Source: Methylocaldum sp. 14B (GTDB lineage: Bacteria; Pseudomonadota; Gammaproteobacteria; Methylococcales; Methylococcaceae). Taken from it: DNA of 64,000 nt. Every line of letters starts with the position of its first letter. Position 1 is the first letter of the stretch. Below the pieces are notes generated by a model, which worked only from the letters and a program-made list of their open reading frames with translations, did no database searches and was not told the DNA's origin. Position numbers and translations under genes: made by a program. Shown piece by piece: positions 19,289-29,549 of this stretch. The stretch spans positions 24,635-88,634 of the forward strand of contig NZ_MSCV01000027.1 in assembly GCF_002005105.1 (NCBI RefSeq), written 5' to 3'.

Positions 19289-22200
19289 ATGAATAGACGA
19301 AAACTGATCAAGCTCTTGTTGGGCTTGGCATGTCTGGTGGGGTTCGGTTTGGCGCGGGCGGCGAATTCCGCAGCAGTGATTTTGGACGATTTCGAAACGC
19401 TGAGCGGCTGGACCGCCGTGGCCGCGGAAGGCACTCATGTGGAATTGGCTCAGGATACCGGCCGGACCGGCATGGGTCTACGCCTCGATTTCGATTTCAG
19501 GGGCGGTACGGGCTTTGTTACCGTGCGCAAGAAGTTCTCCATCCCGCTGCCCGAAAATTACGCATTCACGTTTTATACGCGGGCGGAAGCGCCGGCCAAC
19601 AATGTCGAGTTTAAGATCATCGACCCCTCCGGGGATAACGTCTGGTGGCGACGGCGCTTCGATTTCAAGTTGCCGGTGGACTGGCAACAGTACCGCGTGA
19701 AAAAACGCATGTTCGACTTCGCGTGGGGACCGTCCAATACGCCACTCAAGCAGGTTGGATTCGTCGAGTTCTCGATCACGTCGAGCACCGGCGGCAAGGG
19801 ATCGATTTGGCTCGACGATTTCCGCTTCGAGAAGCGCGAGCCGATTACCGCCTACAATCTCACGCCCAAAGTCACGGCCTCGACCACCGCCAAGGATCAC
19901 GACCCGGAGTCGGTGCTGGACGCGAAGCCCGAAACCTCATGGCAAAGCGGCGCGCTCGCGGAAAGCCAGTGGCTGCAGGTCGATTTTCTGAAGCGCCGCG
20001 AATATGGCGGCTTGATCATCGAGTGGGACCGCGACGATTACGCCACCGCTTATCAGGTTCGGATTTCCCAAGACGGCAAGCTATGGCAGCCGGTGTACAC
20101 GGTCAGTCTGGGCAACGGGCGCCGCGATTACATTTATATGCCCGACGCAGAATCCCGCTATTTGCGGCTGGAGTTGCAGAAAAGCAGCCGCGGCCGGGGA
20201 TACGGCATCAGCTCGCTGACCATAAAACCGTTCGACTTTTCCGCCTCGCCGAACGCATTTTTCGAAACCATTGCCCGTGAAGCGCCCCGCGGTATCTACC
20301 CGAAATATTTTTACGGCGAGCAAAGTTATTTCACCGTCATCGGCGCCAACGGCAGCGACAAGGAGGGTTTGCTGAACGAGGAAGGGGCGCTGGAAGTGGA
20401 TAAGAACGCATTTTCCATCGAACCCTTCTTATACACCAAAGGCAAGCTCGTTACCTGGAACGACGTGTTTCCGGTACAGGAGCTCGAGCGCGGTTATTTG
20501 CCCGTGCCCTCGGTGACCTGGCGGTCCGATTCGGTCGAAATGAAGACGACGGCTTTCGCCGCCAGCAAGCCCGGGCAGGCGCTTTATGCGCGCTATCGGG
20601 TGGAGAACAACGGCAGCGAGCGTGAGCAGTTGAAGCTCTTGCTCGCGATCCGTCCGTTTCAAGTCAATCCGCCCTGGCAGGCCTTGAATATGGTGGGGGG
20701 CGTGGCGCAAATCCACGATATCGCGCTGGACGGGCGAATCATCCGGGTCGACGAGAATCGCTCGGTAATCCCCTTGACCCCGCCTCATCACTTTGGTGCG
20801 ACGACCTTCGACCAAGGTTCGATTACCGATTTCTTGATGGAAGGCAAGGTGCCGCAGCAGACCGAAGCTCACGACCCCTTCGGCTATGCGTCCGCCGCCT
20901 TGGAATACGAGCTGGATTTGCCTCCCGGCGCGTCGCGGGAGATTTATCTGGCGATTCCGTATCAGAATCCGGAGGCCATTCTGGAGGCGGCGAATATAGT
21001 GGAGGGGAACGGCAGTGCCTTCGGTCGGGCCCGGTTTCGGGATGCCGTCAACTTCTGGGAGGCCAAGATCGTCCGCGCCGATCTGATCGTTCCGCCCGAG
21101 GCGCAAAAGCTTCGGGATACGGTGAGGAGCAATCTGGCCTATATCTTCATCAACCGGGACGGCGCCGCGCTTTATCCCGGTTCTCGCTCCTACGCCCGCT
21201 CCTGGATTCGCGACGCGGCCTTGATGTCCGCCGCCTTGCTCGGCATGGGGTATACCGAAGAAGTACGGCACTTCATCGAATGGTATGCCGGGTTCCAGTT
21301 TCCCAACGGGAAGATTCCCTGCTGCGTCGATCACAGGGGGCCCGATAGCGTCCCCGAGAACGACAGCCACGGCGAGTTCATTTACGTTGTCGCCGAATAC
21401 TACCGTTACACGCGCGATATCGGTTTTGTATACGAGATGTGGCCGACGATCGTGAAATCGGTGCACTATATCGAGCAGTTGCGCAATCAACGGAAGAGCG
21501 AAGAGTACAAGTCCTCCGATAAATCGATGTTTTTCGGCATGATGCCCGAATCCATCAGTCACGAAGGTTACAGCGCCCATCCGGTACACTCCTACTGGGA
21601 CGGCTTTTGGACTTTGCGCGGGCTCAAGGATGCCGCCGACTTGGCCGTGCTGGTCATGGACGAAAACAATGCCGCGCATTTTGACGCTTTGCGGGACGAT
21701 TTTCGCAGCGACCTGTACCAATCCATCAAGCGCACCATGGCCAAGCACAAGATCGCCTTCATGCCGGGTTCGGCGGAGCTGGGCGATTTCGACGCCACCG
21801 CCACGGCCATGGCGGTCGCGGTCGGCGGCGAGCAGACCAATCTTCCGATAGAGGCGCTGAACAAGACCTTCGACAATTTCTACGACTATTTCAACAAGCG
21901 GCGCGACGACAAGCTGGAATGGATCGCTTACACGCCGTACGAAGTGCGTACCGTAGAAGCGCTGGTCCGTATGGGGCGGCGCGAGCAGGCGCTGGAGCTG
22001 TTGAATTTTCTGCTCAAGGATCAACGTCCCGCCGACTGGAATCACTGGGCGGAGGTCGTCTGGCGCGATCCCAAGCATCCCAAGTTCATAGGCGATATGC
22101 CCCATGCTTGGATCGGGGCGGAATTCGTGCGGGCGATGCGCGCTCTGTACGCGTATGAACGTGAAAGCGATCAAGCATTGGTTCTGGCGGCAGGAATTCC

Positions 22201-22501
22201 GAAAGCGTGGCTGGAGGGTGGCGGCGATGTGGGCGTGAAGCGTTTGCCCACGTGGTATGGAACCTTGAACTATACCTTGCGCCAGGAAGAACCCGATAAA
22301 TTGCGGCTCGTGCTCTCCGGCGATCTCGCCCTGCCTCCAGGCAAGATCGTTCTCAAGGCACCCGCCGACCAGCCCATCCGGTCGCTTACCGTCAACGGAA
22401 AACCGGTCGATACGTTTACCGCCGATCAAGCGGTGATCGGCGAGTTTCCGGCGGAAGTGACGGTGAACTACGGGGCGGCAATTACGCAGCAAGCTAATTG
22501 A
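19289..22501 (+). CDS. Secreted discoidin-domain protein with (alpha/alpha)6-barrel glycosidase-like region
   Basis: This protein has about 1070 residues from the ATG at 19289, where a signal peptide begins (KLIKLLLGLACLVGFGLARA). An ATG at 19166 would bury that signal. The first 180 residues look like a carbohydrate-binding jelly roll (GGTGFVTVRKKFSIPLPENY). Then comes an F5/8-type C (discoidin) module (SVLDAKPETSWQSGALAESQ). From about 600 on a helical toroid follows (RSYARSWIRDAALMSAALLG, then HGEFIYVVAEYYRYTRD), as in GH15/GH65/GH94-like clan enzymes. Substrate and catalytic residues are not certain. The GH94-type enzyme gene starts 27 bp downstream, so the two are almost certainly co-transcribed. 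Confidence 0.75.
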   Translation: MNRRKLIKLLLGLACLVGFGLARAANSAAVILDDFETLSGWTAVAAEGTHVELAQDTGRTGMGLRLDFDFRGGTGFVTVRKKFSIPLPENYAFTFYTRAEAPANNVEFKIIDPSGDNVWWRRRFDFKLPVDWQQYRVKKRMFDFAWGPSNTPLKQVGFVEFSITSSTGGKGSIWLDDFRFEKREPITAYNLTPKVTASTTAKDHDPESVLDAKPETSWQSGALAESQWLQVDFLKRREYGGLIIEWDRDDYATAYQVRISQDGKLWQPVYTVSLGNGRRDYIYMPDAESRYLRLELQKSSRGRGYGISSLTIKPFDFSASPNAFFETIAREAPRGIYPKYFYGEQSYFTVIGANGSDKEGLLNEEGALEVDKNAFSIEPFLYTKGKLVTWNDVFPVQELERGYLPVPSVTWRSDSVEMKTTAFAASKPGQALYARYRVENNGSEREQLKLLLAIRPFQVNPPWQALNMVGGVAQIHDIALDGRIIRVDENRSVIPLTPPHHFGATTFDQGSITDFLMEGKVPQQTEAHDPFGYASAALEYELDLPPGASREIYLAIPYQNPEAILEAANIVEGNGSAFGRARFRDAVNFWEAKIVRADLIVPPEAQKLRDTVRSNLAYIFINRDGAALYPGSRSYARSWIRDAALMSAALLGMGYTEEVRHFIEWYAGFQFPNGKIPCCVDHRGPDSVPENDSHGEFIYVVAEYYRYTRDIGFVYEMWPTIVKSVHYIEQLRNQRKSEEYKSSDKSMFFGMMPESISHEGYSAHPVHSYWDGFWTLRGLKDAADLAVLVMDENNAAHFDALRDDFRSDLYQSIKRTMAKHKIAFMPGSAELGDFDATATAMAVAVGGEQTNLPIEALNKTFDNFYDYFNKRRDDKLEWIAYTPYEVRTVEALVRMGRREQALELLNFLLKDQRPADWNHWAEVVWRDPKHPKFIGDMPHAWIGAEFVRAMRALYAYERESDQALVLAAGIPKAWLEGGGDVGVKRLPTWYGTLNYTLRQEEPDKLRLVLSGDLALPPGKIVLKAPADQPIRSLTVNGKPVDTFTADQAVIGEFPAEVTVNYGAAITQQAN

Positions 22502-22528
22502 TTTCGATTTTTGACCTAAGGAGTCCGC

Positions 22529-25500
22529 ATGAGCTTCGATCCTAACCAGGCCGGTCTCGATCGACCGAACGATTCGGTCCCGGCGTCGCGCCTTCTGTCC
22601 AACGGACGCTACACGGTATTGCTGACATCGGCCGGCACCGGGTTTTCGATGCTTGGCGGCCACGCGCTGTCCCGCTGGAGCGGAGACCGCGTCGAAGACG
22701 GCGAGGGATGGTTCATTTACCTCCGGGATTTGGATAGCGGAGACTGGTGGTCGCTCGGTTTGCAGCCGACGGGGATGGAAGCCGATGCACGGACCGCTCG
22801 TTACGAGCCGGGCCGGTTTAGGCTTCAGTGCGAGAACAGCGGTATCGAGGCCGTTTTGGATGTGTGCGTCAGCCCGGACGACGATCTGGAGCTGCGCCGA
22901 GTCACGCTGCGAAATCGTTCGAATCGGCCCAGACGGATCGAAATCACGAGCTATCTCGAAGTGGTCCTGAATCATCCTGCGGCCGATGCGGCGCACCCGG
23001 CTTTCTCCAAGTTGTTCGTGCAAACCGAGTTCGTGGCGGAACGAGAAGCGCTGCTCGCTCGTCGCAGGCCGCGCAGCGCTCATGAGGTTTATCCGTGGTT
23101 GGTCGGCGCGGCGTTCGGGCCGGGTGAATTGGAGTACGAGACCGACCGGATGCGCTTCCTCGGCCGGAACCGGACGCCGGCGGAGCCGCAGGCGCTTCGT
23201 GAAACACAGCCGCTGTCCGGCGGGATCGGCAACGTGCTCGACCCGGTTTTCGCTCTGCGGCGCTGCTTGGAACTTGCTCCCAACACGCAGGGAGATGTGG
23301 TGTTTCTGTTCGGCGCGGCCGAAGACAGGATGCAGGCGCTGAAGCTCATCGAGCGTTGCTCGGCGGAAAAAGCGATAAATACTATCTACGCCCGCGCGGC
23401 CGAAGGCGAGCGGGAACTCGTCCGGCGGCTCGACATGACCGGAACGGGGGCGGAGTTTTTTCAAGCCCTCGCAGGTGCGTTGCTTTACGGCGATCCGAAG
23501 CTTCGGGCTCCGGAGTCGGTGCTGCGGAGCGCCTGCGGTCCTCTTGCGCGGCTCGACCGCTACGGCTTGCCGTTCTACCGGCCGATCGTTCTGGTACGGG
23601 CCAGTGACAGTCGCGAGGATTCACGGGTTGCCGAACTCATCAAGGCGCAGCGCTATTGGCTGGCGAAAGGCTTACGTTTCGCGCTGATGATCTTGAGTCC
23701 GGACAAGGGGGCCGACTTCGGTGGGTTGGGCGGGCTTGATCAGGACATCTTTATTCGCGCGGAAAAAGACATTGCGCCGGCCGATCTCGAATTGCTGTGC
23801 GCCGTTGCGCGCCTGGTGGTCGATGAAAACGCGCCGTCGCTTCGATCGGAGCTTCCGGTTCCAAGCGCGAGAGCGCGGCGCGCCCTTTTGCCGCCGGAGA
23901 CGCCGAAACTCAAGGCCGGGCGCGAAGCGCTTCGATTTTTCAACGGATATGGCGGTTTTGCCGCGGACGGCACCGAGTACGTGGTTCGTTTGGATTTGAC
24001 CGACGGCGAGTTGCAAGGGCCGCCTCTTCCATGGATCAACGTAGTCGCCAATGAACACTTCGGCTTTCTGGTCAGCGAGCGGGGAGCGGGATATACCTGG
24101 CATCGGAACAGCCGCGAGCATCGGTTGACGCCTTGGTTCAACGATCCCGTCAGCGATTCGTTCGGCGAAGCGTTATATCTCCGGGACGAGGAAACCGGCG
24201 CGTTCTGGTCTCCCTTGCCGGGGCCTTGTTCGGCACCCGCCGCTTACGAGGCGCGCCACGGGTTCGGGTACAGCCGGTTTACCAGCACCTACGATGGTTT
24301 GGATCAGGACGTCGTACTGTTCGCGGCCCGCCACGATCCGGTCAAAATTTTCCGATGGCGTCTGACGAATGGGGGCGCTAGCCGCCGCCGCTTGTCGCTG
24401 TTTTCATACCAGCGCTTAATTCTGGGCGGAACGCCGTCCGACAGCAGCCGGTTCGTGATCACCCGCCATGATCCGGAGACGTCGGCGCTGTTCGCTATCA
24501 ATCGCCAAGCAGGAGAGTTTTCCGACGGCGTCGCCTTCGCGGCGGCGGTAGGGCAGCCGGGTGCCATGTATTTCACCGCCGATCGGGAGAGCTTCATCGG
24601 GCGGAACGGCAGCCCGGAAGCCCCCGCGGCTTTGCTCGCACGCGCATCGCTCGATGGACGGAATGGCGCTAATCTCGATCCGTGCGCGGCGCTTCAGCTT
24701 CAAATCGACTTGGAACCGGGGCAAACCTTCGAATGTGCGTTCCTGTTGGGCGAAACCCTCTCCGAGGACGAATGCCGATCGATCATCGAACGCTACCGGC
24801 AAGCTAGCGCCATCGAGAACGCCTTGGCCGAAGCCCAAGGTTTTTGGCGCGATTTTGTCTCCGGAATTCAAATCGAGACGCCGTCTCCCGCCATCGATCT
24901 GATGGTCAACGGCTGGCTGGCATATCAGAACCTGAGCTGCCGGGTCTGGGGGCGCTCCGCGTTCTATCAGTCCGGAGGCGCCTTCGGTTACCGCGATCAG
25001 CTTCAGGATGCCTCGGCGCTGATCTATCTGCGCCCCGAGCTCACTCGAGCCCAGATTCTGCTTCACGCCGCTCATCAGTTCGTCGAGGGAGACGTGCTTC
25101 ACTGGTGGCATCCTGAACCCCTGGAGCGGGGATTGCGCACCCGATTTTCCGATGATCTGGTCTGGCTGCCATATGTCACGGCGTTTTATATCCGTCACAC
25201 CGGCGATTGGAGCGTACTGGACGAATCCGCGCCGTTTGTGACTGCCCGTTTACTGGCGGAGGGGGAGGACGAGGCTTATCTGAAACCCGACGATGCCGGT
25301 CAGGTTGCGGACATCTACGAACATTGCTGTCGAGTGCTGGACCGCTCCCTGACCCGGGGCGCGCACGGTTTGCCCTTGATGGGCACGGGCGACTGGAACG
25401 ACGGCATGAACCGGGTGGGCCGCGAAGGACGCGGCGAGAGCGTGTGGATGGGATTCTTTCTTTACCACGTTCTCGAAGAATTCCTGCCAATCTGCGAGAA

Positions 25501-26374
25501 GCGCGGCGACCAGGCGCGGATCGAAGCTTACCGGGCTTATCGAGAGCATCTTTACCAGGCGCTCAATGACGCGGGATGGGACGGCGACTGGTATCGACGC
25601 GCCTATTATGACGACGGTACCCCTTTAGGCACCAAACACGGCGATGAGTGTCGAATCGACGCCTTGGCCCAGGCGTGGGCGGTGATTTCAGGCGCGGCGC
25701 CGGCGGAGCGGGCGAATCGAGCTTTGGATGCGGTCGAGGAGCACCTGATCTCCGATCATAATGGTCTCATTCGTTTATTGACGCCGCCCTTCGTCAACAC
25801 ACCGCATGACCCGGGCTACATCAAGGGCTATGTGGCCGGCGTGCGCGAAAACGGCGGGCAATACACCCATGCCGCGTGCTGGGTGGTGCGCGCCGTGGCA
25901 GAACTCGGCCGGAACGACCGGGCCGCGCGGCTATTGGAAATGCTCAGCCCGGTGAGCCACGCGCGGACGCAGGAACAAACCGATGTTTACCGGGTCGAGC
26001 CCTACGTAGTCGCCGCCGACGTTTACGGCGAACCGCCGCATGTGGGCCGCGGCGGTTGGACGTGGTACACGGGGTCCGCGGGCTGGATGTACCGTGTCGC
26101 CTTGGAATCGATTTTGGGATTTCGGGTGAAGGAGGGCGCTTTCATCGAGCTCAAACCCTGTATACCGGCCGAGTGGCCGGAGTTTGTGATCCGCTATCGG
26201 CATCCGGGCAATCCGACGCGCTATACGATCAGGGTAACGAATCCGAATAAAAAGCCTCGGCGTGTTCTCAGTGCTGATCTGGACGGACGGCCGGTGCCGG
26301 TCGAACGGGAAACGGCACGAATTCCTTTGCTATCGGACGGGCGGTCTCACGACGTTGTCGTGATCTTAGGCTAA
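22529..26374 (+). CDS. GH94-type (NdvB C-terminal-like) glucan phosphorylase or hydrolase
   Basis: This 1281-residue protein has tandem GH94-type beta-sandwich domains (about residues 10-430 and 465-760), followed by a catalytic (alpha/alpha)6 barrel. The barrel contains GTGDWNDGMNRVG with the expected catalytic acid D958, and WHPEPLERGLRTRFSDDLVW. The order matches the C-terminal two-thirds of cyclic beta-1,2-glucan synthase (NdvB) and the related free-standing 1,2-beta-oligoglucan phosphorylases. The GT84 and membrane parts of NdvB are missing. No signal peptide is seen, so it should be cytosolic, unlike its secreted upstream partner. An AAGGAG site lies before the ATG. It overlaps the convergent aldolase gene by nine bases. 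Confidence 0.85.
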   Translation: MSFDPNQAGLDRPNDSVPASRLLSNGRYTVLLTSAGTGFSMLGGHALSRWSGDRVEDGEGWFIYLRDLDSGDWWSLGLQPTGMEADARTARYEPGRFRLQCENSGIEAVLDVCVSPDDDLELRRVTLRNRSNRPRRIEITSYLEVVLNHPAADAAHPAFSKLFVQTEFVAEREALLARRRPRSAHEVYPWLVGAAFGPGELEYETDRMRFLGRNRTPAEPQALRETQPLSGGIGNVLDPVFALRRCLELAPNTQGDVVFLFGAAEDRMQALKLIERCSAEKAINTIYARAAEGERELVRRLDMTGTGAEFFQALAGALLYGDPKLRAPESVLRSACGPLARLDRYGLPFYRPIVLVRASDSREDSRVAELIKAQRYWLAKGLRFALMILSPDKGADFGGLGGLDQDIFIRAEKDIAPADLELLCAVARLVVDENAPSLRSELPVPSARARRALLPPETPKLKAGREALRFFNGYGGFAADGTEYVVRLDLTDGELQGPPLPWINVVANEHFGFLVSERGAGYTWHRNSREHRLTPWFNDPVSDSFGEALYLRDEETGAFWSPLPGPCSAPAAYEARHGFGYSRFTSTYDGLDQDVVLFAARHDPVKIFRWRLTNGGASRRRLSLFSYQRLILGGTPSDSSRFVITRHDPETSALFAINRQAGEFSDGVAFAAAVGQPGAMYFTADRESFIGRNGSPEAPAALLARASLDGRNGANLDPCAALQLQIDLEPGQTFECAFLLGETLSEDECRSIIERYRQASAIENALAEAQGFWRDFVSGIQIETPSPAIDLMVNGWLAYQNLSCRVWGRSAFYQSGGAFGYRDQLQDASALIYLRPELTRAQILLHAAHQFVEGDVLHWWHPEPLERGLRTRFSDDLVWLPYVTAFYIRHTGDWSVLDESAPFVTARLLAEGEDEAYLKPDDAGQVADIYEHCCRVLDRSLTRGAHGLPLMGTGDWNDGMNRVGREGRGESVWMGFFLYHVLEEFLPICEKRGDQARIEAYRAYREHLYQALNDAGWDGDWYRRAYYDDGTPLGTKHGDECRIDALAQAWAVISGAAPAERANRALDAVEEHLISDHNGLIRLLTPPFVNTPHDPGYIKGYVAGVRENGGQYTHAACWVVRAVAELGRNDRAARLLEMLSPVSHARTQEQTDVYRVEPYVVAADVYGEPPHVGRGGWTWYTGSAGWMYRVALESILGFRVKEGAFIELKPCIPAEWPEFVIRYRHPGNPTRYTIRVTNPNKKPRRVLSADLDGRPVPVERETARIPLLSDGRSHDVVVILG

Positions 26375-26998
26375 TGCCTGCGCCAGGCTGCGAATCAGGC
26401 ATATGGCGGTTTCCTCGACGGTGCGGCCGAACGCGATGACGCCGTCTTCATGGCCACCCATGGCGATGACCGGGCTTTTCGAAGTTCGAACCAGAAACCC
26501 GACCTCATGGGCCATCTCCGGCGTGCCGTAACCGACTTGCCGGTCGGTCACGGGAATGGCCAAGGCTTCGGCCTTTTCCCATAATTCGGGCGAGTGGACA
26601 TGCAGTACGCAATCGATCCCGCTTCCGCTTTGGTAAACCGCAGCATGGGTCAGGGCTTCGGAAGAGGGCGCTATCGGTCCTTCGGCGATGATGAGGTTTT
26701 GTTCCAGATCGAATCCGGTGACGAGACAGTAATGTTCGCTAGTGAGCTTGGGCTTGCCGCCGGTCTGCGTTCCGCTGATAAGGAAGGCGGTTTCACCGCG
26801 GCGAAGGCTGACGTTGCCGTAGGCCAGGCCGTCATACCGACGAGAGTCCTGCCCGGTGAGTCCGAGACGATAGAGGATGGTCCGCGAGGCATTCAGTTCG
26901 GCGACGATTTCCGAATCTACCGGCGGAGCCGTCGTGTAATCGAGGCGATACTTGACGACGCCTTCTCTGTCCTGTTTCTGATCCATCTTTAAATCCAT
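26366..26998 (-). CDS. Class II aldolase/adducin family protein
   Basis: This 210-residue protein has a class II aldolase fold with a likely zinc site in VLHVHSPELWEKAEAL (two histidines) and a later GGHEDGVIAFGRT. The substrate-loop segment YGNVSLRRGETAFLISGTQTGG corresponds to the glycine-rich phosphate-binding region of fuculose/ribulose-phosphate aldolases. Relatives act on sugar phosphates or as MtnB-like dehydratases; the exact reaction cannot be read. The start may also be the ATG four codons in. It ends inside the tail of the GH94 gene on the opposite strand. Confidence 0.8.
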   Translation of the reverse strand: MDLKMDQKQDREGVVKYRLDYTTAPPVDSEIVAELNASRTILYRLGLTGQDSRRYDGLAYGNVSLRRGETAFLISGTQTGGKPKLTSEHYCLVTGFDLEQNLIIAEGPIAPSSEALTHAAVYQSGSGIDCVLHVHSPELWEKAEALAIPVTDRQVGYGTPEMAHEVGFLVRTSKSPVIAMGGHEDGVIAFGRTVEETAICLIRSLAQALA

Positions 26999-27202
26999 AG
27001 CCTTGGCCGAACATATTTATTACTACAGGCCGGACGAAAAAGCGAAAAACGGCAAAATCCGCTATGCGTCCAAAGAACGAACAGATGAAAAAATATTCGC
27101 GCGTTTTATAATAGAAAGCTTGCATCCGATCGGCGGGGCGAGTTTTTGGATCGAATCTTGAAGGGAAGCGGGACCGAGCCGGAAATTCCTCGGCAAACGG
27201 AG

Positions 27203-27208
27203 TATAAT
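27203..27208 (+). promoter_or_regulatory. -10 box upstream of tRNA-Leu
   Basis: A perfect TATAAT lies 17 bases before the mature 5' end of tRNA-Leu, a normal position for a tRNA promoter. No good -35 box is visible at the usual distance. Confidence 0.55.
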
Positions 27209-27225
27209 CCGGGCAGATTTTATGT

Positions 27226-27310
<85 letters not shown>

Positions 27311-27461
27311 AATGTTCAGTAAGCACCAAGAAGCCAAGCTTCCTAGCATAAATATCCGATTACGGATATCAGAGTTCGGCGCATCAGCCAGCAATTTAGG
27401 CGATTGTGCTTTTCGAGCCAGTCCCTCCGATACTTTTTTCCATTCTTGAGGTAACAGCGAC

Positions 27462-28784
27462 ATGCAAGTTTCTGTCGAAACGACATCTGAATTGAGCCGG
27501 AAAATGACCGTACAGGTGCCGGAAGAAGAGATCCAGGAAAAAATAGCCTCACGCCTCAAAACTTTGGCGAACAAGGTCAAGATCGACGGTTTCCGTCCCG
27601 GCAAAGTGCCTCAAAGTCTGGTAAAAAAGCGCTATGGACAGCAGGTCCGGGAGGAGGTCCTTTCGGATCTGATCCAATCGAGCTTTTATGAAGCCGTCCG
27701 GGAGGAGAGGCTCAAACCAGCGGGAGTGCCGCAGATCACCGCTCGCCGAGTCGACGAGGGCAGTGGGCTGGAATATGAAGCGAGCTTCGAAGTGATGCCG
27801 GAGTTCGTGCTGATGCCGTTGGAGACATTGGAGGTCAAGCGGTTCGTTTCGGAAGTGACCGAGCCGGATATCGATGCCATGATCGAACGTCTCAGAGAGC
27901 AGCGGAAGAGCTGGCAAGAGGTCGAGCGCGCGGCGGCAACGGGGGATCGTGTTACGATCGCCTTTGAAGGCAAGATCGGCGATGAGTCGTTTACCGACGG
28001 AAAAGTTGAGAATCTGCCCGTTGTCCTGGGCACGAACCAAATGATTCCAGGATTCGAAGATAAGTTGGTCGGCGCAGTGGCCGGGTCGACGCTCGAATTC
28101 GAATTGCCGTTTCCGGCCGACTACCCCAACCAAAAGCTGGCCGGCAACACGGCGCAATTTGCCATCGAGCCGCTGAAAGTCGAAGAAAGCTTATTGCCCG
28201 AGGTGGACGCGGAATTCGCAAAATCCTACGGCATCGAGGAAGGTGGCGTGGAAGCTTTCCGCAGCGATATCCGCGCTAACATGGAGCGCGAGATGAAGCG
28301 GGCGCTGCAGACGAGAACGAAATCCTCGGTGATGGATGCTCTGTTCGCCAAGAATGCGATTGCTCTGCCCAACGCCTTAATCCAAGATGAGCTTGAGCAT
28401 TTGTTGGCGCCCTACCGGCAAGCGGCCCAGAAAAGGCGGCAGGATCTCGATGAAGCCAAGCTGAAGGAGCAGCTAGAGCCAGTGGCGAGACGAAGAGTCG
28501 CCTTGGCGCTGATCCTCGGGAAGATCATTGAAACTAATAATCTTGTCGTGGATCAAAAGCGGGTGCGTTCGACCGTCGACGAATTGGCCGCGAGTTATGA
28601 GAGCCCGGAAGACGTGGTGCGCTGGTACTACGCCGAGCCGGAGCGGCTTCGCGAAGTGGAAAACGTGGTCATGGAGGATCAGGTGGTGGATTTGGTATTG
28701 GACAAGGCAAAGGTGACCGAAGAAAAGATCGCGTTTCAAGAGTTGATGCAGCAGGTTACCGGCAGTTCCTCACAAGCGGCGTAA
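27462..28784 (+). CDS. tig: Trigger factor
   Basis: Trigger factor is the ribosome-bound chaperone and peptidyl-prolyl isomerase that meets nascent chains. The 440 residues fit the family. The ribosome-docking signature GFRPGKVP lies at residues 43-50. The FKBP-like PPIase domain spans about 155-245 ([17 protein letters not shown] then [14 protein letters not shown]), and the helical C-terminal chaperone arms follow. The gene heads the conserved order tig-clpP-clpX-lon, 19 bp before clpP, so the first genes are likely co-transcribed. Confidence 0.98.
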   Translation: MQVSVETTSELSRKMTVQVPEEEIQEKIASRLKTLANKVKIDGFRPGKVPQSLVKKRYGQQVREEVLSDLIQSSFYEAVREERLKPAGVPQITARRVDEGSGLEYEASFEVMPEFVLMPLETLEVKRFVSEVTEPDIDAMIERLREQRKSWQEVERAAATGDRVTIAFEGKIGDESFTDGKVENLPVVLGTNQMIPGFEDKLVGAVAGSTLEFELPFPADYPNQKLAGNTAQFAIEPLKVEESLLPEVDAEFAKSYGIEEGGVEAFRSDIRANMEREMKRALQTRTKSSVMDALFAKNAIALPNALIQDELEHLLAPYRQAAQKRRQDLDEAKLKEQLEPVARRRVALALILGKIIETNNLVVDQKRVRSTVDELAASYESPEDVVRWYYAEPERLREVENVVMEDQVVDLVLDKAKVTEEKIAFQELMQQVTGSSSQAA

Positions 28785-28803
28785 CTTTAACCCGAGAGAT
28801 CTC

Positions 28804-29448
28804 ATGATGTTTACCGGCGATTTTGATAAAACCGTCAATACTCGGGCGACGGGGTTGGTGCCCGTCGTTATCGAGCAGTCGGCGCGTGGCGAACGGGCGT
28901 TCGATATCTATTCTCGCTTGCTCAAGGAGCGGGTGGTTTTTCTGGTTGGGCAGGTCGAAGACTACATGGCCAACCTGATCATCGCTCAACTGCTCTTTCT
29001 GGAATCGGAAAATCCGGACAAGGACATCCATCTTTATATCAATTCTCCCGGCGGCATAGTCACCTCGGGACTGGCGATTTACGATACCATGCAGTTCATC
29101 AAACCCGACGTCAGCACCCTGTGCATCGGTCAGGCGGCTAGCATGGGAGCGTTGCTTCTGGCGGGCGGCGCGCCCGGCAAGAGATATTGTCTGCCCCATT
29201 CGCGAGTCATGATCCATCAGCCTTTGGGCGGCTTCCAGGGACAGGCCAGCGACATTGACATTCATGCCCGCGAAATTCTCGCGACCCGCGACAGACTGAA
29301 TCGAATATTGGCGAAACATACAGGTCAGCCGTTGGAACGAATTCAAGTCGATACCGATCGTGATAATTTCATGAGTGGAGAAGACGCAGCGCAATATGGT
29401 CTAATCGACAAGGTGCTCGCTAGCCGAGAACCGGGTTCTAGCGGTTAA
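28804..29448 (+). CDS. clpP: ATP-dependent Clp protease proteolytic subunit
   Basis: ClpP forms the double-heptamer serine protease that works with ClpX. The 214 residues contain the catalytic triad at the standard spacing: S113 in [12 protein letters not shown]138 in MIHQPLGG and D187 in DTDRDNFM. The oxyanion-loop motif NSPGG is also present. Two ATG codons lie in tandem (28804 and 28807), so the start is uncertain by one residue. About 100 bp separate it from clpX. Confidence 0.98.
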   Translation: MMFTGDFDKTVNTRATGLVPVVIEQSARGERAFDIYSRLLKERVVFLVGQVEDYMANLIIAQLLFLESENPDKDIHLYINSPGGIVTSGLAIYDTMQFIKPDVSTLCIGQAASMGALLLAGGAPGKRYCLPHSRVMIHQPLGGFQGQASDIDIHAREILATRDRLNRILAKHTGQPLERIQVDTDRDNFMSGEDAAQYGLIDKVLASREPGSSG

Positions 29449-29549
29449 ACGCATTGGAATTCGAGTTCGAAGGACTAGTGGACGTATGCCGGTAGCGGTT
29501 GGTTCGCGTAGGTTGCTACAACAGTCATCTGACGAATAAGAGGTTTGCG

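Noticed and set aside
20429..23464. Open frame of 1011 codons on the minus strand
   Set aside because: It is fully antisense to the discoidin and GH94 genes, has no recognisable domain and reflects codon bias in GC-rich DNA.
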